Positions 1 to 8,198 are shown, counted from the first letter of the stretch. The stretch is DNA of 64,000 bases from HKCCE3408 sp038530555 (GCA_038530555.1 JBCBCN010000004.1:248001-312000), one strand, 5' to 3'. The notes: generated from the letters alone by a model not told the origin. A program made the numbers and translations.

Positions 1-801
1 GCCGGCAATCCTTGCAACAATCGCCTGACCCGCGCCATCCCGCGCCGCCCCCGCTCAGCCCCTGAAGGCAGCGCCTTCATGGCGTCGCTGGCCAATCAGG
101 CCGGCGCCAACCGCGACACCCGCATCATCGAAGCCGCTTTTGGCGGTAACGTCCCGGACTTCCTACGTAATCTCCGCCCGGTGAGTTTTGCCGGCAGTGA
201 TGCGAGTGGCCGGGAAGTCGTCGTCACGATCTGCGTGATGCCCGATTACCTGGCGCTCGGCAGCGACCGCGATTTCGTGCGCGTGCCGCTCGGTCTTCCG
301 GCCGCTCTGCGCTTGGCCGAGGGTTTTGACATGATGCTGCCGACCACGCGGATGGTCGACGCGATCTATGCGCAGGCCGATCTCCGGCTCAGCCCGCAGC
401 CGATGACGCCGGGCTCCGAGATGAGCTCGACCAATTACTTTTTGCGCCATGACGCGATGGTCGATGACCAATATGCCCGAGTCGGTGGGCGCTTGGGTGC
501 GTTGGTCGCGGGGCACAAAAAGGACGTCGTTTTGGCCAATCGGCTGTCGAGCAATCCCGGCCGCGTGGCAATCTATGGCTGGCACCGGTCGCGCTTTGCA
601 CCGATCCAGCCGCTCTCGACGGTGCACGGCGCGCAATATGCCGATTACAGCCACGGGATCCGCCTGGTGAGCCGCACGGCTTTCGTGAACGGTGACGCGG
701 TCGATCTGGGCACGCTCTTGACCGACCCGCGTTATGCCGGGCTGATCAACTCGGACGGGGTGATCGCAGGGCGCGCGGTGCAGATGGCGGCGTTGCGCTA
801 G
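1..801 (+). CDS. Conserved protein of unknown function, 5' end outside window
   Basis: The frame is open from the first base, so this is the 3' part of a longer gene; the first ATG inside the window (79) is probably internal, because the residues before it (PEGSAF) read naturally into it. 266 residues are visible. I recognise no named domain. The last third has a striking aromatic and histidine-rich stretch: IYGWHR (near residue 190), IQPLSTVHG and YADYSHGIRL, followed by a short acidic C-terminal part. Such a dense set of His, Trp, Tyr and Asp could be a binding or active site, but that is inference. No membrane segment is visible in the part present. The neighbour downstream is on the other strand, so this gene is not part of the 1146-7474 cluster. 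Confidence 0.75.
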   Translation, partial: AGNPCNNRLTRAIPRRPRSAPEGSAFMASLANQAGANRDTRIIEAAFGGNVPDFLRNLRPVSFAGSDASGREVVVTICVMPDYLALGSDRDFVRVPLGLPAALRLAEGFDMMLPTTRMVDAIYAQADLRLSPQPMTPGSEMSSTNYFLRHDAMVDDQYARVGGRLGALVAGHKKDVVLANRLSSNPGRVAIYGWHRSRFAPIQPLSTVHGAQYADYSHGIRLVSRTAFVNGDAVDLGTLLTDPRYAGLINSDGVIAGRAVQMAALR

Positions 802-819
802 GCGGCAGCAGGCGGCCTA

Positions 820-840
820 AAGTCATGTCCGAAATGACTT
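820..840. terminator. Weak hairpin after the first gene
   Basis: Perfect 7-bp inverted repeat AAGTCAT-N7-ATGACTT, 19 bp after the stop of the upstream gene. There is no T-run, so it is only a candidate terminator or processing stem. Confidence 0.35.
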
Positions 841-1014
841 AAACCTAAGGGCTGACGGCGACATGCCCGGTAGCGTGGTGTGCCTCGCAAGGACGAAGAA
901 CCACGGACGCAAGAAGCTGCGCGACATAGCTGACAAGCCCGCAAGATCCCACGACCCGCGCCTCTCCGCGATCCCGCAAAGATACGTATGAGCATCCGGC
1001 CCGAGCGCAAGAAA

Positions 1015-1031
1015 GGGGGCCTACGCCCCCC
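1015..1031. terminator. GC-rich hairpin between convergent genes
   Basis: GGGGGC-CTAC-GCCCCC forms a 6-bp all-GC stem with a 4-nt loop. It lies between the ends of convergent genes, but no U-tract follows on either strand. Confidence 0.35.
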
Positions 1032-1054
1032 CTCAACACACGGGAAGTGCCCAG

Positions 1055-1094
1055 TAATCTTGGCCCCATAGTCCTGGCCCCCTACTCCTGCCAA
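1055..1094. repeat. Three-copy 14-bp tandem repeat, TGGCCCC type
   Basis: Three imperfect units with period about 14 bp, core TCCTGGCCCC (1055-1067, 1068-1081, 1082-1094). The core resembles repeat arrays at 31211-31290 (reverse complement) and 41609-41638. Confidence 0.55.
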
Positions 1095-1145
1095 TCAGAG
1101 CCGCCCGCCCGAAGCGCGCCTTGAGCTCTGGTCAGCCCGCCTCCC

Positions 1146-2222
1146 TCAACGCACGTCGTGGAAGCAGCGGAAGCCCAGATGGTAATTCCGGTGGCTGCCC
1201 TCAGACATCACCCGCGTGCCGTGCCAGAATGGGGCGCGCCAGCGGCTCCAATGCTCATGGGCGCGGATCGTGTCCCAGATGAACCAGCTTCCCTTCATCT
1301 CGGTCACGCCCAGCGTCGTGGACCCGCGCGAGGCCATCTGATCCTCGCTGAGCGGCAGGTTCATATGCTCGGCCGCGTTGCCGTCGATATCGAACACGCC
1401 CAGCGGGCTCTGGCATTGCGGAAAAGACCCGGCGGGATAGGTGTTCGAGCCGCAGCCCGTGAAAGAGCCGCCATTGCACGAGCCGTTCTTGAACGAGCCT
1501 GTGGCGCAGACCCCGGCCTGCCAAGCACCGATCGAATAGGTGCCGCGCGTGGAGGAGTAGGCGTTGTTGTGGAACGAACGCATCGTGTTGACCGCCGCCG
1601 AGGCGCCCATGCCGCGGATCATGTCGAAGGGGTAATCGGGCGGCAAAAGCTGCCCGGCCGAGGCGCCTTCCCATTCATGGGCGTCGCCGATCCGCCCACC
1701 TTCGGCCGCGCAAAGTTGCGCGGCCTCATTGGCGCGGACCCAAACCACCGGATAGGCCAGCGGCACATTGGGATACTCGAACATATCGGCGCAGACGGTG
1801 GCGTCAGAGGGGCTTTGCGTCGCGGGATCGTACAGCGGCACGCGGTAGCGACCGCCGCAGATCCGCTCAAACTGCCGGTTGCGATAGCTGGCGCGCACCT
1901 GATCGACATTGCCGCCGATCCGCGCCGCCGCCTCTTCCGGGGTCAGCGGGTGTCGAGTAACGGCCGGGTTGCCCTGACCCATCCAGCCATTGGGCGAATT
2001 GGCAAAAATCTGTCGGATGCGGCGGATCTCACCCGAGGAGACGCCGCGCACTTCTTGCATGAGGCGGAACATCTCTTCGTTGTTCTCGGCCAGACTTTGC
2101 GCCTGTGCCGGGCTCGTGCCGAGACCGGCCACCAAGCCGAGCCCCGAGCCCAGCATTATGCCGATCGCCAAAGCCAGCCCGCGCGCCCAATTCCCGGACC
2201 ATTCCCAGGTTCTTCGCTGCAT
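1146..2222 (-). CDS. Exported FGE-sulfatase-fold (SUMF1-like) protein
   Basis: The protein begins with a basic n-region and a hydrophobic stretch ending in PAQAQS (about residues 15-43), a typical Sec signal peptide, so it should be exported. From about residue 110 it has the formylglycine-generating-enzyme/C-type-lectin fold signature: YPVVWVRANEAAQLC, GGRIGDAHEWEGA (the usual RLPTEAEWEYA box), DIDGNAAEH (usual GNVWEW) and a C-terminal GFRCFHD. The Cys pair that true formylglycine-generating enzymes use for catalysis is not apparent, so I expect a binding or structural role rather than sulfatase activation. Eight Cys may form disulfides. ATG at 2228 has GGGGGAGA too close; ATG at 2222 has better spacing and was chosen. 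It is the last gene of a minus-strand run that includes an ECF sigma factor. Confidence 0.8.
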   Translation of the reverse strand: MQRRTWEWSGNWARGLALAIGIMLGSGLGLVAGLGTSPAQAQSLAENNEEMFRLMQEVRGVSSGEIRRIRQIFANSPNGWMGQGNPAVTRHPLTPEEAAARIGGNVDQVRASYRNRQFERICGGRYRVPLYDPATQSPSDATVCADMFEYPNVPLAYPVVWVRANEAAQLCAAEGGRIGDAHEWEGASAGQLLPPDYPFDMIRGMGASAAVNTMRSFHNNAYSSTRGTYSIGAWQAGVCATGSFKNGSCNGGSFTGCGSNTYPAGSFPQCQSPLGVFDIDGNAAEHMNLPLSEDQMASRGSTTLGVTEMKGSWFIWDTIRAHEHWSRWRAPFWHGTRVMSEGSHRNYHLGFRCFHDVR

Positions 2223-2356
2223 CGTCATTCTCCCCCGTTGTCGTCCACAATTACCGGACTTGGCACTGGCCTTGGCCCTATCCTCGGCTCTATCCGTGGC
2301 GTGTTTTGATCGGCGCGACCGCCGTCCGCCCGGTGGGCCGCTCCTCGCGGCGCGCC

Positions 2357-4168
2357 CTATTGCCGGCGCGCGACATAGAAAAAGTCCCGGTTGTCTGCAT
2401 AGCTCAAAAAGCGCGGGATGCGGGTGCCGTCGCGCCGCGTCAGATCGACACCGGCCATGGCATCAGCCAGGTGCATAGTGCGAATCTCTTCGGCTTCCTC
2501 ATCTTGGACATAGACGGCCGCATAGGTCAGCTCAGGCGAGTTCATATCCAGGATCATCGCGTAATCGCAGCCATAGGCCTGGAATGTCCGGGCCTGACCC
2601 GAGGGCGTGGCGGCGGAGAAATAGGCGTAGATCAGAAAACTGCGGCCATCCACTTCGCGGATACAAGCGCCCGAGCGCAGGGTGCGCAGATCGGCATTCG
2701 CCGAGCCCGACCAATTGCCGCCGCCCCAGCTTTGCACCTCGGCACCGGGTACGCCGTTTTCAATCAGTGGTACGCCGTTTTGGCGGGCAAACACCAGATG
2801 CGGCAGAAGTTCCTCTTCGAGCTCTTCGCTCCAGGTGGTCATGCCCACAGTGCCATCATCGGTCATGTAAAGCGTCGCCAGACCGGGCCAGAGGCGGCTG
2901 AGGATGACGCCGTTGGACATAAAGCCGTAATGGTTGCCCCAGTTCGCCTGCGCGCGCGGACCAAAGCGCCAAGCGCCATGCTCGCGCTTGAAGCCGCCGG
3001 TGAAGGTCGCTGCGATCCGGTCGGTGATGCTGGGCGAGATCATTCCCACCCGGACGAGCGGCGCAGTGGTTCCAAAGCCGTCAGGCCCGCCGGTATTGTA
3101 GTTGCGGCCCGCGCCCGAAGGTCTGGGCGACCAGTCGACGCGCGGATGGTCGGTGCCGACCTCATAGCCGATCTCAAACCGGCTGAGATCGAAGGCCATC
3201 AGATACACATCGGCACCGTTTTCGGCCCCGTCGAGCCGGTTGGTGCCGCCCGCACGCTCAAAGACCGAGCGCGCGATCATGCCCGATTGCATGGTCGAGT
3301 GAAATACGCCCGGCGCATCTTCGACCGCGTACCAGGCCCCTGCCTGCATCGCGCCATTGTCCGAGCCTTCGACCTCGATGCCTGAACGCGGGCGCATCGC
3401 CGGGCGGCGGTCAAGCTCCGCCTGGCCCAAAAGCGCCACAATGGCGCCGGGATCCTCGGCGGCAAGCTCCTCGGACGAGGCCATGAAGCGGTCTTCGTAG
3501 AAAGCGCCCTTGATCAGGTTCACCAGGCTGTCGCCGAAAAGCACATTGTCGCGGAGAAACTGCGATACGGCCTCCCGGCTGGAGCGATTGCCGCTGACCT
3601 CGTTGCGCAGGAATAGCGCCCAATCGCAAACCGGCGCATAAGGCAGACCCGACGCGGCCGCCTCCGCAAGCTCCCCGTCCTGCCAGGGGGCGCAGGCATA
3701 GGCGTCTTCCGCGCTTTCGAGGTAGATTTCGGCCTCATCGGTCAGGCTGAGCCGCCACTCCGCGGGATCGGAATTTTCCAGGTGATAGCGCGCTGTGCGA
3801 CCATTTTCCAGTGTAACTTCAAGGATATACCACGAATTTGCATGGGCGTTCATCGTGGTCAAGCGCACCCCGTTTCCATCGCCATCGACGCCTTCGGCGG
3901 TGGCATGAAAGGGGTTAAGCGCCAGAAGCGAGCCCGGGACCGGCGCGCCGTAATCGACCATCCGGCTTTCCAAAAGCGCGCCCTCTGGCGGGGCCAGCGC
4001 CTCGGCCTGAGCGGCTGCGGGCGCCAAAGTGGCAAGGACCAACGCAGCAGCGAAGACCAGAGCCATGAATACTGGGGCCATGCTGTTGGACTGAATTTTA
4101 GCGGGATATCGGGTCGGAAATCGTTTTTGGGACGCGCGCAGCAGCGTTTTTGCAATCGTCACGGGCAC
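2357..4168 (-). CDS. Exported protein with tentative phosphodiester-glycosidase-like (NAGPA/DUF2233) region
   Basis: About 603 residues. I chose GTG 4168 because AGGAG lies 7 nt upstream; ATG 4081 is an alternative, and a TTG at 4282 would give a longer N-terminus. A hydrophobic segment ALVFAAALVLATLAPAAAQA indicates a signal peptide. The N-terminal half is unrecognised. The second half contains FTGGFKREHGAW (about residue 388), a GVILSRLWPGLATLYMTDDG stretch, FARQNGVPLIENG and GCDYAMILDMN (about 533). That order resembles the NAGPA/YigE family pattern (NGGF, supplied title region, QNGPLI, GC-xx-A-xxLD), so a phosphodiester glycosidase-like fold is plausible but unproven. It lies between the subtilisin-like protease and the FGE-fold gene, on the same strand. 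Confidence 0.7.
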   Translation of the reverse strand: MPVTIAKTLLRASQKRFPTRYPAKIQSNSMAPVFMALVFAAALVLATLAPAAAQAEALAPPEGALLESRMVDYGAPVPGSLLALNPFHATAEGVDGDGNGVRLTTMNAHANSWYILEVTLENGRTARYHLENSDPAEWRLSLTDEAEIYLESAEDAYACAPWQDGELAEAAASGLPYAPVCDWALFLRNEVSGNRSSREAVSQFLRDNVLFGDSLVNLIKGAFYEDRFMASSEELAAEDPGAIVALLGQAELDRRPAMRPRSGIEVEGSDNGAMQAGAWYAVEDAPGVFHSTMQSGMIARSVFERAGGTNRLDGAENGADVYLMAFDLSRFEIGYEVGTDHPRVDWSPRPSGAGRNYNTGGPDGFGTTAPLVRVGMISPSITDRIAATFTGGFKREHGAWRFGPRAQANWGNHYGFMSNGVILSRLWPGLATLYMTDDGTVGMTTWSEELEEELLPHLVFARQNGVPLIENGVPGAEVQSWGGGNWSGSANADLRTLRSGACIREVDGRSFLIYAYFSAATPSGQARTFQAYGCDYAMILDMNSPELTYAAVYVQDEEAEEIRTMHLADAMAGVDLTRRDGTRIPRFLSYADNRDFFYVARRQ

Positions 4169-4265
4169 AATTCTGCTCCTCGAATGGCCGCGCCTTTTGG
4201 CGGGCAAATTTAAAAACAATCCCTCTCCAATGGCGAAATTGTGCCTAAGGAAGCGCGGGCGTGCA

Positions 4266-4279
4266 AGCGGTAGACCGCT
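4266..4279. promoter_or_regulatory. Perfect 14-bp palindrome, candidate operator
   Basis: AGCGGTAGACCGCT, arms AGCGGT/ACCGCT with a 2-bp centre, about 100 bp upstream of the chosen start of the 2357-4168 gene. It could be an operator or a small RNA stem; no family is assigned. Confidence 0.35.
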
Positions 4280-4409
4280 CAAATCTGCATAGAATTTGCA
4301 ACAATTCTGACGCTTTTACGGCAGGCTCCAAGCGGTGGCCCTTCACCGTTATTTGGCCGCGGTCTCGGCACAACCCAAGCCGCACGCAAAACTGCCCCCA
4401 GGACGGAAC

Positions 4410-4459
4410 TGTTAGCGCCCGCCCCGCGGGAAATTCTTGTTAGCGCCCGCCCCGCGGGA
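4410..4459. repeat. Two direct copies of a 22-bp GC-rich repeat, period 28
   Basis: Identical 22-bp copies at 4410-4431 and 4438-4459, separated by 6 bp. Each contains CCCGCCCCGCGGG, whose ends can pair, so each copy can form a small hairpin. Confidence 0.7.
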
Positions 4460-4665
4460 CGACGGGGCGGACACTGGCGTCTGGACACCCATGCTAAGAC
4501 GTGTGCCAAACCTTGATCCCAGGGCGCGCCGATGAGGGGGGAATTCGGCCCGGTCTGAGACCCGCGCGCCTGGATTAGGGAGAGGCATCCAGGCCACTGG
4601 TATTCATAGGTCGGTGACACGGCGCGCTTGGTTCAAAAGAAAATCAAACGCCCAAGCAAAAACCC

Positions 4666-5991
4666 TCAACACCCTTGGGCCCGCACCAGGCCCCAGCCGA
4701 ACTGACCGTCGCGCCCCGGGCTGCCCAGATCGACGGCGGCCGCCTGGAGGCGCTGTCGCACCGTCGCCAGGGATCCGCCGCCCAAACGCGCAGCCAAAGC
4801 GGTGACAATCGGCGCGGCATAAGATGTGCCCGAGCGATAGGCGCCGCCCGGACCGCTGGCGACCAGGACATCGACGCCGGGGGCCGCGAACTCGATATGG
4901 CCGCCGAAATTCGCGCGTGTGTAGGGCCTCATCGCGGCGTCAATGGCCGTCACGGCGATCACATGGGGCGAGGCTGCGGGCCATTGCGGCGCGGCGCTGC
5001 CCTCGTTCCCGGCAGCGGCGATCATCACCAAGCCGCGCCCTGCCGCCTCGGCCAGGATCGTCTCAAAGGCCGCGTTGGGCGGCCCGGCAAATGACATGTT
5101 CACCAGCCGCACATTGAGCGCGACCATCCGGTCGAGCGCGGCGGCGATCCGCTCAACATCGGCGACCTCTTGGCCCCGCACGACGCTGAAGCTCGAAATC
5201 GCCACCAGTTGCGCGCCGCTGGCAAAGCCTTCCAGCGCGCCCGATTGCTCCTGGCCGACCATCAGACCCGCCACCGCAGTGCCATGGGCGGGGCCGACGC
5301 TTTGCTCACCTTGGGCCAAAACGCTCTCGCGGCTGACGCGCACGCCCGCCAGCGCCGGGTGGCCGGGATCGACCGGCCCGTCGATGAGGCCAAGGCGGAT
5401 ATTGCCACCCACCCGGCAGCTTTGCGGATTGCTGAGCCCGACCATTTGCGGCGCATAGATCCGGCTGCCCTGAGCGAAGCGATAGTAAGTATGGAACGCC
5501 ACCGCGGCACCCGGCGCCCCCTCATCGAGGGCGGCCTGCGCCGTGGTGGTCAGAAGCCCCCCGGCAAAGCGAAAGAACAGCCCCGTCCGGTTGAGATTGG
5601 GATAATTGCGCTGCCGCACGAGTTGCGCGCCCAGCGGTGCAAGGACGTTGACCGCCGCTTGGGCCTGGGCGGGGGTGGCCATCACGACGAATTCCGGCGC
5701 ACCCGACGGCGCCCGGACAACGCTGCGCTGGGGTGTCAGGCCCACGAGAACGCGCGGTCCGTCGCTATCGTCCGCCTGGTCTATCGGCGCTGTCGCGCCG
5801 GGGAGTGGATCACCGTTAGGACCAACCGTTGGGTCCTGCGCCTGGGCCTCGAGGGGTAAGAGCGCGGCTATAGACAGTGCAAGAACGGCCAATGAGCGCA
5901 GAAAGAGCGCGCGACTTAGCCAGGCTACGCCGCCGATGCGATCACCCGCTTTTGTGATGTTCGATCCTGTCGCGTTCTTATTACGTTGCAT
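4666..5991 (-). CDS. Exported S8 (subtilisin-like) serine protease
   Basis: 441 residues. An N-terminal signal segment (about 25-52, ending LEAQAQ) suggests export. A roughly 100-residue region before the catalytic domain could act as an I9-type propeptide. The S8 triad is complete: Asp204 in LGLIDGPVD, His236 in AHGTAVAG and Ser390 in SGTSYAAP; the oxyanion Asn329 sits in AAAGNEG. It is therefore likely active, cleaving peptide bonds outside the cytoplasm. ATG 5991 is preceded by GGAAAGG. It follows the sigma/anti-sigma pair after a 236-bp gap on the same strand, which suggests, but does not show, control by that sigma factor. Confidence 0.92.
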   Translation of the reverse strand: MQRNKNATGSNITKAGDRIGGVAWLSRALFLRSLAVLALSIAALLPLEAQAQDPTVGPNGDPLPGATAPIDQADDSDGPRVLVGLTPQRSVVRAPSGAPEFVVMATPAQAQAAVNVLAPLGAQLVRQRNYPNLNRTGLFFRFAGGLLTTTAQAALDEGAPGAAVAFHTYYRFAQGSRIYAPQMVGLSNPQSCRVGGNIRLGLIDGPVDPGHPALAGVRVSRESVLAQGEQSVGPAHGTAVAGLMVGQEQSGALEGFASGAQLVAISSFSVVRGQEVADVERIAAALDRMVALNVRLVNMSFAGPPNAAFETILAEAAGRGLVMIAAAGNEGSAAPQWPAASPHVIAVTAIDAAMRPYTRANFGGHIEFAAPGVDVLVASGPGGAYRSGTSYAAPIVTALAARLGGGSLATVRQRLQAAAVDLGSPGRDGQFGWGLVRAQGC

Positions 5992-6060
5992 GCCGCACCC
6001 TTTCCATGATCTTCCTAACCTTGATGTTCCGGGCCTAAATCCTTCCGACCCTCATCAATC

Positions 6061-6084
6061 CAGCGCCTAAAGCAGCGCCTAAAC
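6061..6084. repeat. 12-bp tandem duplication in protease leader
   Basis: CAGCGCCTAAAG followed directly by CAGCGCCTAAAC, about 70 bp upstream of the protease start codon (minus strand). Confidence 0.55.
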
Positions 6085-6195
6085 CTGCCAAAACCGCGCC
6101 CAAAACTGGCCGCGCTCCAAAGCCCTACTTCAAATCTTCGGGCGCCCAGAGGCTTGCTGCAAACCCCCGGACGCCCGTCGTCTTAAAATCTCTCA

Positions 6196-6215
6196 CCCCG
6201 GGCTTCGGCCCAGGG
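6196..6215 (-). terminator. Candidate intrinsic terminator of the sigma/anti-sigma operon
   Basis: On the minus strand, after the anti-sigma stop, CCCTGGGC-CGAA-GCCCGGGG forms a stem of 4 + 3 pairs with one mismatch and a 4-nt loop. It is followed within about 10 nt by ATTTT. The T-tract is short, so termination may be partial. Confidence 0.45.
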
Positions 6216-6227
6216 CGCTCGGCCGGC

Positions 6228-6917
6228 CTATTGGCCCTCCGGCGCGATCCGTTCCAGAACCTCCAGCGTGCCCGCAGCGGTCAGGGCCGCCTCAGCAGCG
6301 TCGAGATCGGTCGCGGCACTGCCCGGTGCCAGCTCGTAAAATCCTAATGCGCTCGGCCCGGCGACGATCTGCAGATCTGCGGCCAGCAGCAAGGCGCGCA
6401 GCTCGGCTTCGGTGGTCTCCGCCGCGAAGCCCGCCCGGAAGACCGCCATTTGCGCCGCCGCATCCCCGCCCGATGCTAGGCGCATACCACCCGCCTCTTC
6501 GCCCGTCTCGATTGCCGCCAGATCGCCGGTCACCGCGTCCGGCGCCGAGGTCAGAACCGCCTGGCCGATGCCCAGAACAGCCACCGCAGCCGCCGCAGCC
6601 TGCCACAGGCGCAACCGGCGCAGGGGCACGACATTGTCGTTGGCGCTTGGCGCGGTGGCGGCCATAGGTGCGGGCTCCTGGAGCTGCGGCGCAGCCTCGA
6701 CATCGCGCATCAGGCGCGCCAAGCCCAGCTCACCCGGGCTCGCCTCCAGCGTCTCGGCCTGCATCGCCCGGCGCATCAGGCGCAGGGCCTCAAGCTCAGT
6801 GCTTAGGCCCGGATCGGCCGCCACGGCCTGCTCGACCGCCGCGCGCTCCTCGCCTGCAAGCGTGTCATTGGCCAGAAACGGCAGCAGACCTTCGATTTCG
6901 GTGCGATTGAGGCTCAT
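6228..6917 (-). CDS. Membrane anti-sigma factor
   Basis: 229 residues from ATG 6917, which overlaps the sigma-factor stop by 4 bp (ATGA), indicating translational coupling. The N-terminus (LLPFLANDTLAGEERAAVEQ) matches the helical sigma-binding part of anti-sigma proteins. One hydrophobic segment (about 104-124) follows a basic stretch VPLRRLRLW, so the N-terminus should be cytoplasmic and the C-terminal 100 residues periplasmic. No HxxxCxxC zinc motif is present, so it is not a ZAS-type anti-sigma. It should hold its partner inactive until an envelope signal arrives; the signal is unknown. Confidence 0.85.
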   Translation of the reverse strand: MSLNRTEIEGLLPFLANDTLAGEERAAVEQAVAADPGLSTELEALRLMRRAMQAETLEASPGELGLARLMRDVEAAPQLQEPAPMAATAPSANDNVVPLRRLRLWQAAAAAVAVLGIGQAVLTSAPDAVTGDLAAIETGEEAGGMRLASGGDAAAQMAVFRAGFAAETTEAELRALLLAADLQIVAGPSALGFYELAPGSAATDLDAAEAALTAAGTLEVLERIAPEGQ

Positions 6918-7474
6918 GCCGGCACCCTCCGGCCAACCAGGCCTTCGAGGCAGCGCATCAAGAGCTTTTTGGCATGAAAGACCCGGGTTTTGACCGTGCC
7001 TTCGGGCACGCCCGAGGCCTCGGCGATCTCGCCATAGGTCATGTCCTCGTAGAAAGCCATGGCGATGGTCGCGCGGTGCTCGTCCTTGAGGGTGCCCAGG
7101 CAATGGCGCACATGGTCGGCCTCCTGCGAGGCGACCAGGCACGTCTCCGCGTCTGGGCTGTCGTCGATCTGATCTTCGAATTCGTCGGTAACATCGACCC
7201 GGCCGCGCCGGCGATGGGCGTCGATCACTTTGCGGTAGGCGATGCCGAATATCCAGGTTTGCACTTTCGATCTTCCTTCGAACCGGCCGGCGGAACGCCA
7301 GACCTCCATAAACACGTCATGGAGTATGTCGCCGGCCTCGAAGGGATCGTTCAATCTTGAGCGGATAAAACGGAAAACGGGCGTCTCGAGCGCGCGATAG
7401 AGCGCCGCGAGGGCGTGTTTGTCCCCTCCGGCGATGGCGCTCATCCAGGCGCGCTGCTCTTGATCACTGGCCAT
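6914..7474 (-). CDS. ECF-type RNA polymerase sigma factor
   Basis: 186 residues. Region 2 (about 24-92) includes DPFEAGDILHDVFMEVWR and TWIFGIAYRKVIDAHRRR (promoter -10 recognition and melting). Region 4 (about 125-176) has the helix-turn-helix MTYGEIAEASGVPEGTVKTR for the -35 element. No region 1 or 3, as usual for extracytoplasmic-function sigmas. It is the first gene of the minus-strand run; the anti-sigma start overlaps its stop. It probably activates its own operon and perhaps the exported-protein genes downstream. Confidence 0.95.
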   Translation of the reverse strand: MASDQEQRAWMSAIAGGDKHALAALYRALETPVFRFIRSRLNDPFEAGDILHDVFMEVWRSAGRFEGRSKVQTWIFGIAYRKVIDAHRRRGRVDVTDEFEDQIDDSPDAETCLVASQEADHVRHCLGTLKDEHRATIAMAFYEDMTYGEIAEASGVPEGTVKTRVFHAKKLLMRCLEGLVGRRVPA

Positions 7475-7640
7475 ACCCGGCCTCCGCGTGGTCCTGTCCG
7501 GAGCTGAGTATCAACCTCATTGCCGGACGGCGCAACCGCGCGAAATCGCTCGGAGTAGCGGTTTTATCCCGCAAATTTCACGATTGCGTCACGGGCAAGC
7601 GGAGGGAGCGCGTCGTGTGAGACCCGGACGGCACTGCCGC

Positions 7641-8198
7641 TTAGTTGACGCGAACGGGCCGCTCCATCGCGATAAGCGTCGTGGCCGCACCATCGGGCAG
7701 GATCGCAACCATCGGCAGATCCGAGAGATACGCCGCCACCATCGTCAATTGCCGCGCCTCAGTGGCGCCAAGATAAAGCGTCGGCGCAGTCAGCGCCCTC
7801 AACCAGTAATGTTGGCCCACTTGGCGGGCGTGATCGGCGGCTTGGGCATTGGCAGGTCGCGCCGCCTCATCGAGGTCCCAGACCCAGCGAAAGGCGCCGG
7901 TCTGCTCTTCCCATTGGCCGATATGCTGATAGCTCGCCACAGCCCGGCCCTGACCGGGCGAATTGAGCGAGAAAAGCGCGCTCTGGGCGTCATAGGCCCA
8001 GGTCATATCGGGGTGATCGGCGGCAAACTCGCGCGCGATTGACCGCGCCGTCGGCATCACCGCCGCGCAGGCCTCAGAGACCAGGCCCATAAAGGCGGGG
8101 GTGGTGTCCCGGTGATATCCCCCGCATTCGGGGCAGCGCGTAAAAAACCCTTCACCCTGAAACCCGTGCGCCAAACCAAAATCTTTACAACAAGCCAT
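7641..8198 (-). CDS. Conserved protein with Cys pairs, possibly DUF6882-like
   Basis: 185 residues from ATG 8198; a GTG at 8228 would add ten residues. Near the N-terminus it has CC and a CPECGGYH motif that could bind zinc or form a disulfide. The middle (SYQHIGQWEEQTGAFRWVWD, then ATEARQLTMVAAYLS) has the pattern 'W-x-W ... A' that reminds me of DUF6882, but I cannot confirm it. No signal peptide or membrane segment. It is transcribed away from the Mla operon. Function unknown. Confidence 0.65.
   Translation of the reverse strand: MACCKDFGLAHGFQGEGFFTRCPECGGYHRDTTPAFMGLVSEACAAVMPTARSIAREFAADHPDMTWAYDAQSALFSLNSPGQGRAVASYQHIGQWEEQTGAFRWVWDLDEAARPANAQAADHARQVGQHYWLRALTAPTLYLGATEARQLTMVAAYLSDLPMVAILPDGAATTLIAMERPVRVN

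Larger units (their letters stand above)
802..1145. other. Intergenic region with two hairpins and a short tandem repeat
   Basis: 344 bp between two convergent genes, with no plausible coding frame. It holds a weak hairpin just after the first gene (820-840), a GC hairpin (1015-1031) and three copies of a 14-bp TGGCCCC-type repeat (1055-1094). Nothing resembling a tRNA or other known RNA is visible. Confidence 0.6.
4169..4665. other. Long leader/intergenic region with palindrome and 28-bp tandem repeat
   Basis: About 500 bp between the protease gene and the downstream exported-protein gene (both minus strand). It holds a perfect 14-bp palindrome (4266-4279) and two copies of a 22-bp direct repeat (4410-4459). 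No convincing gene is present. It probably carries the promoter of the 2357-4168 gene. Confidence 0.5.

Noticed and set aside
802..1145. Possible small RNA gene from two hairpins
   Set aside because: No promoter or clear terminator pairing could be seen; the hairpins are better read as transcript ends.
1146..2222. Assignment as a true formylglycine-generating enzyme
   Set aside because: The active-site cysteine pattern is not visible.
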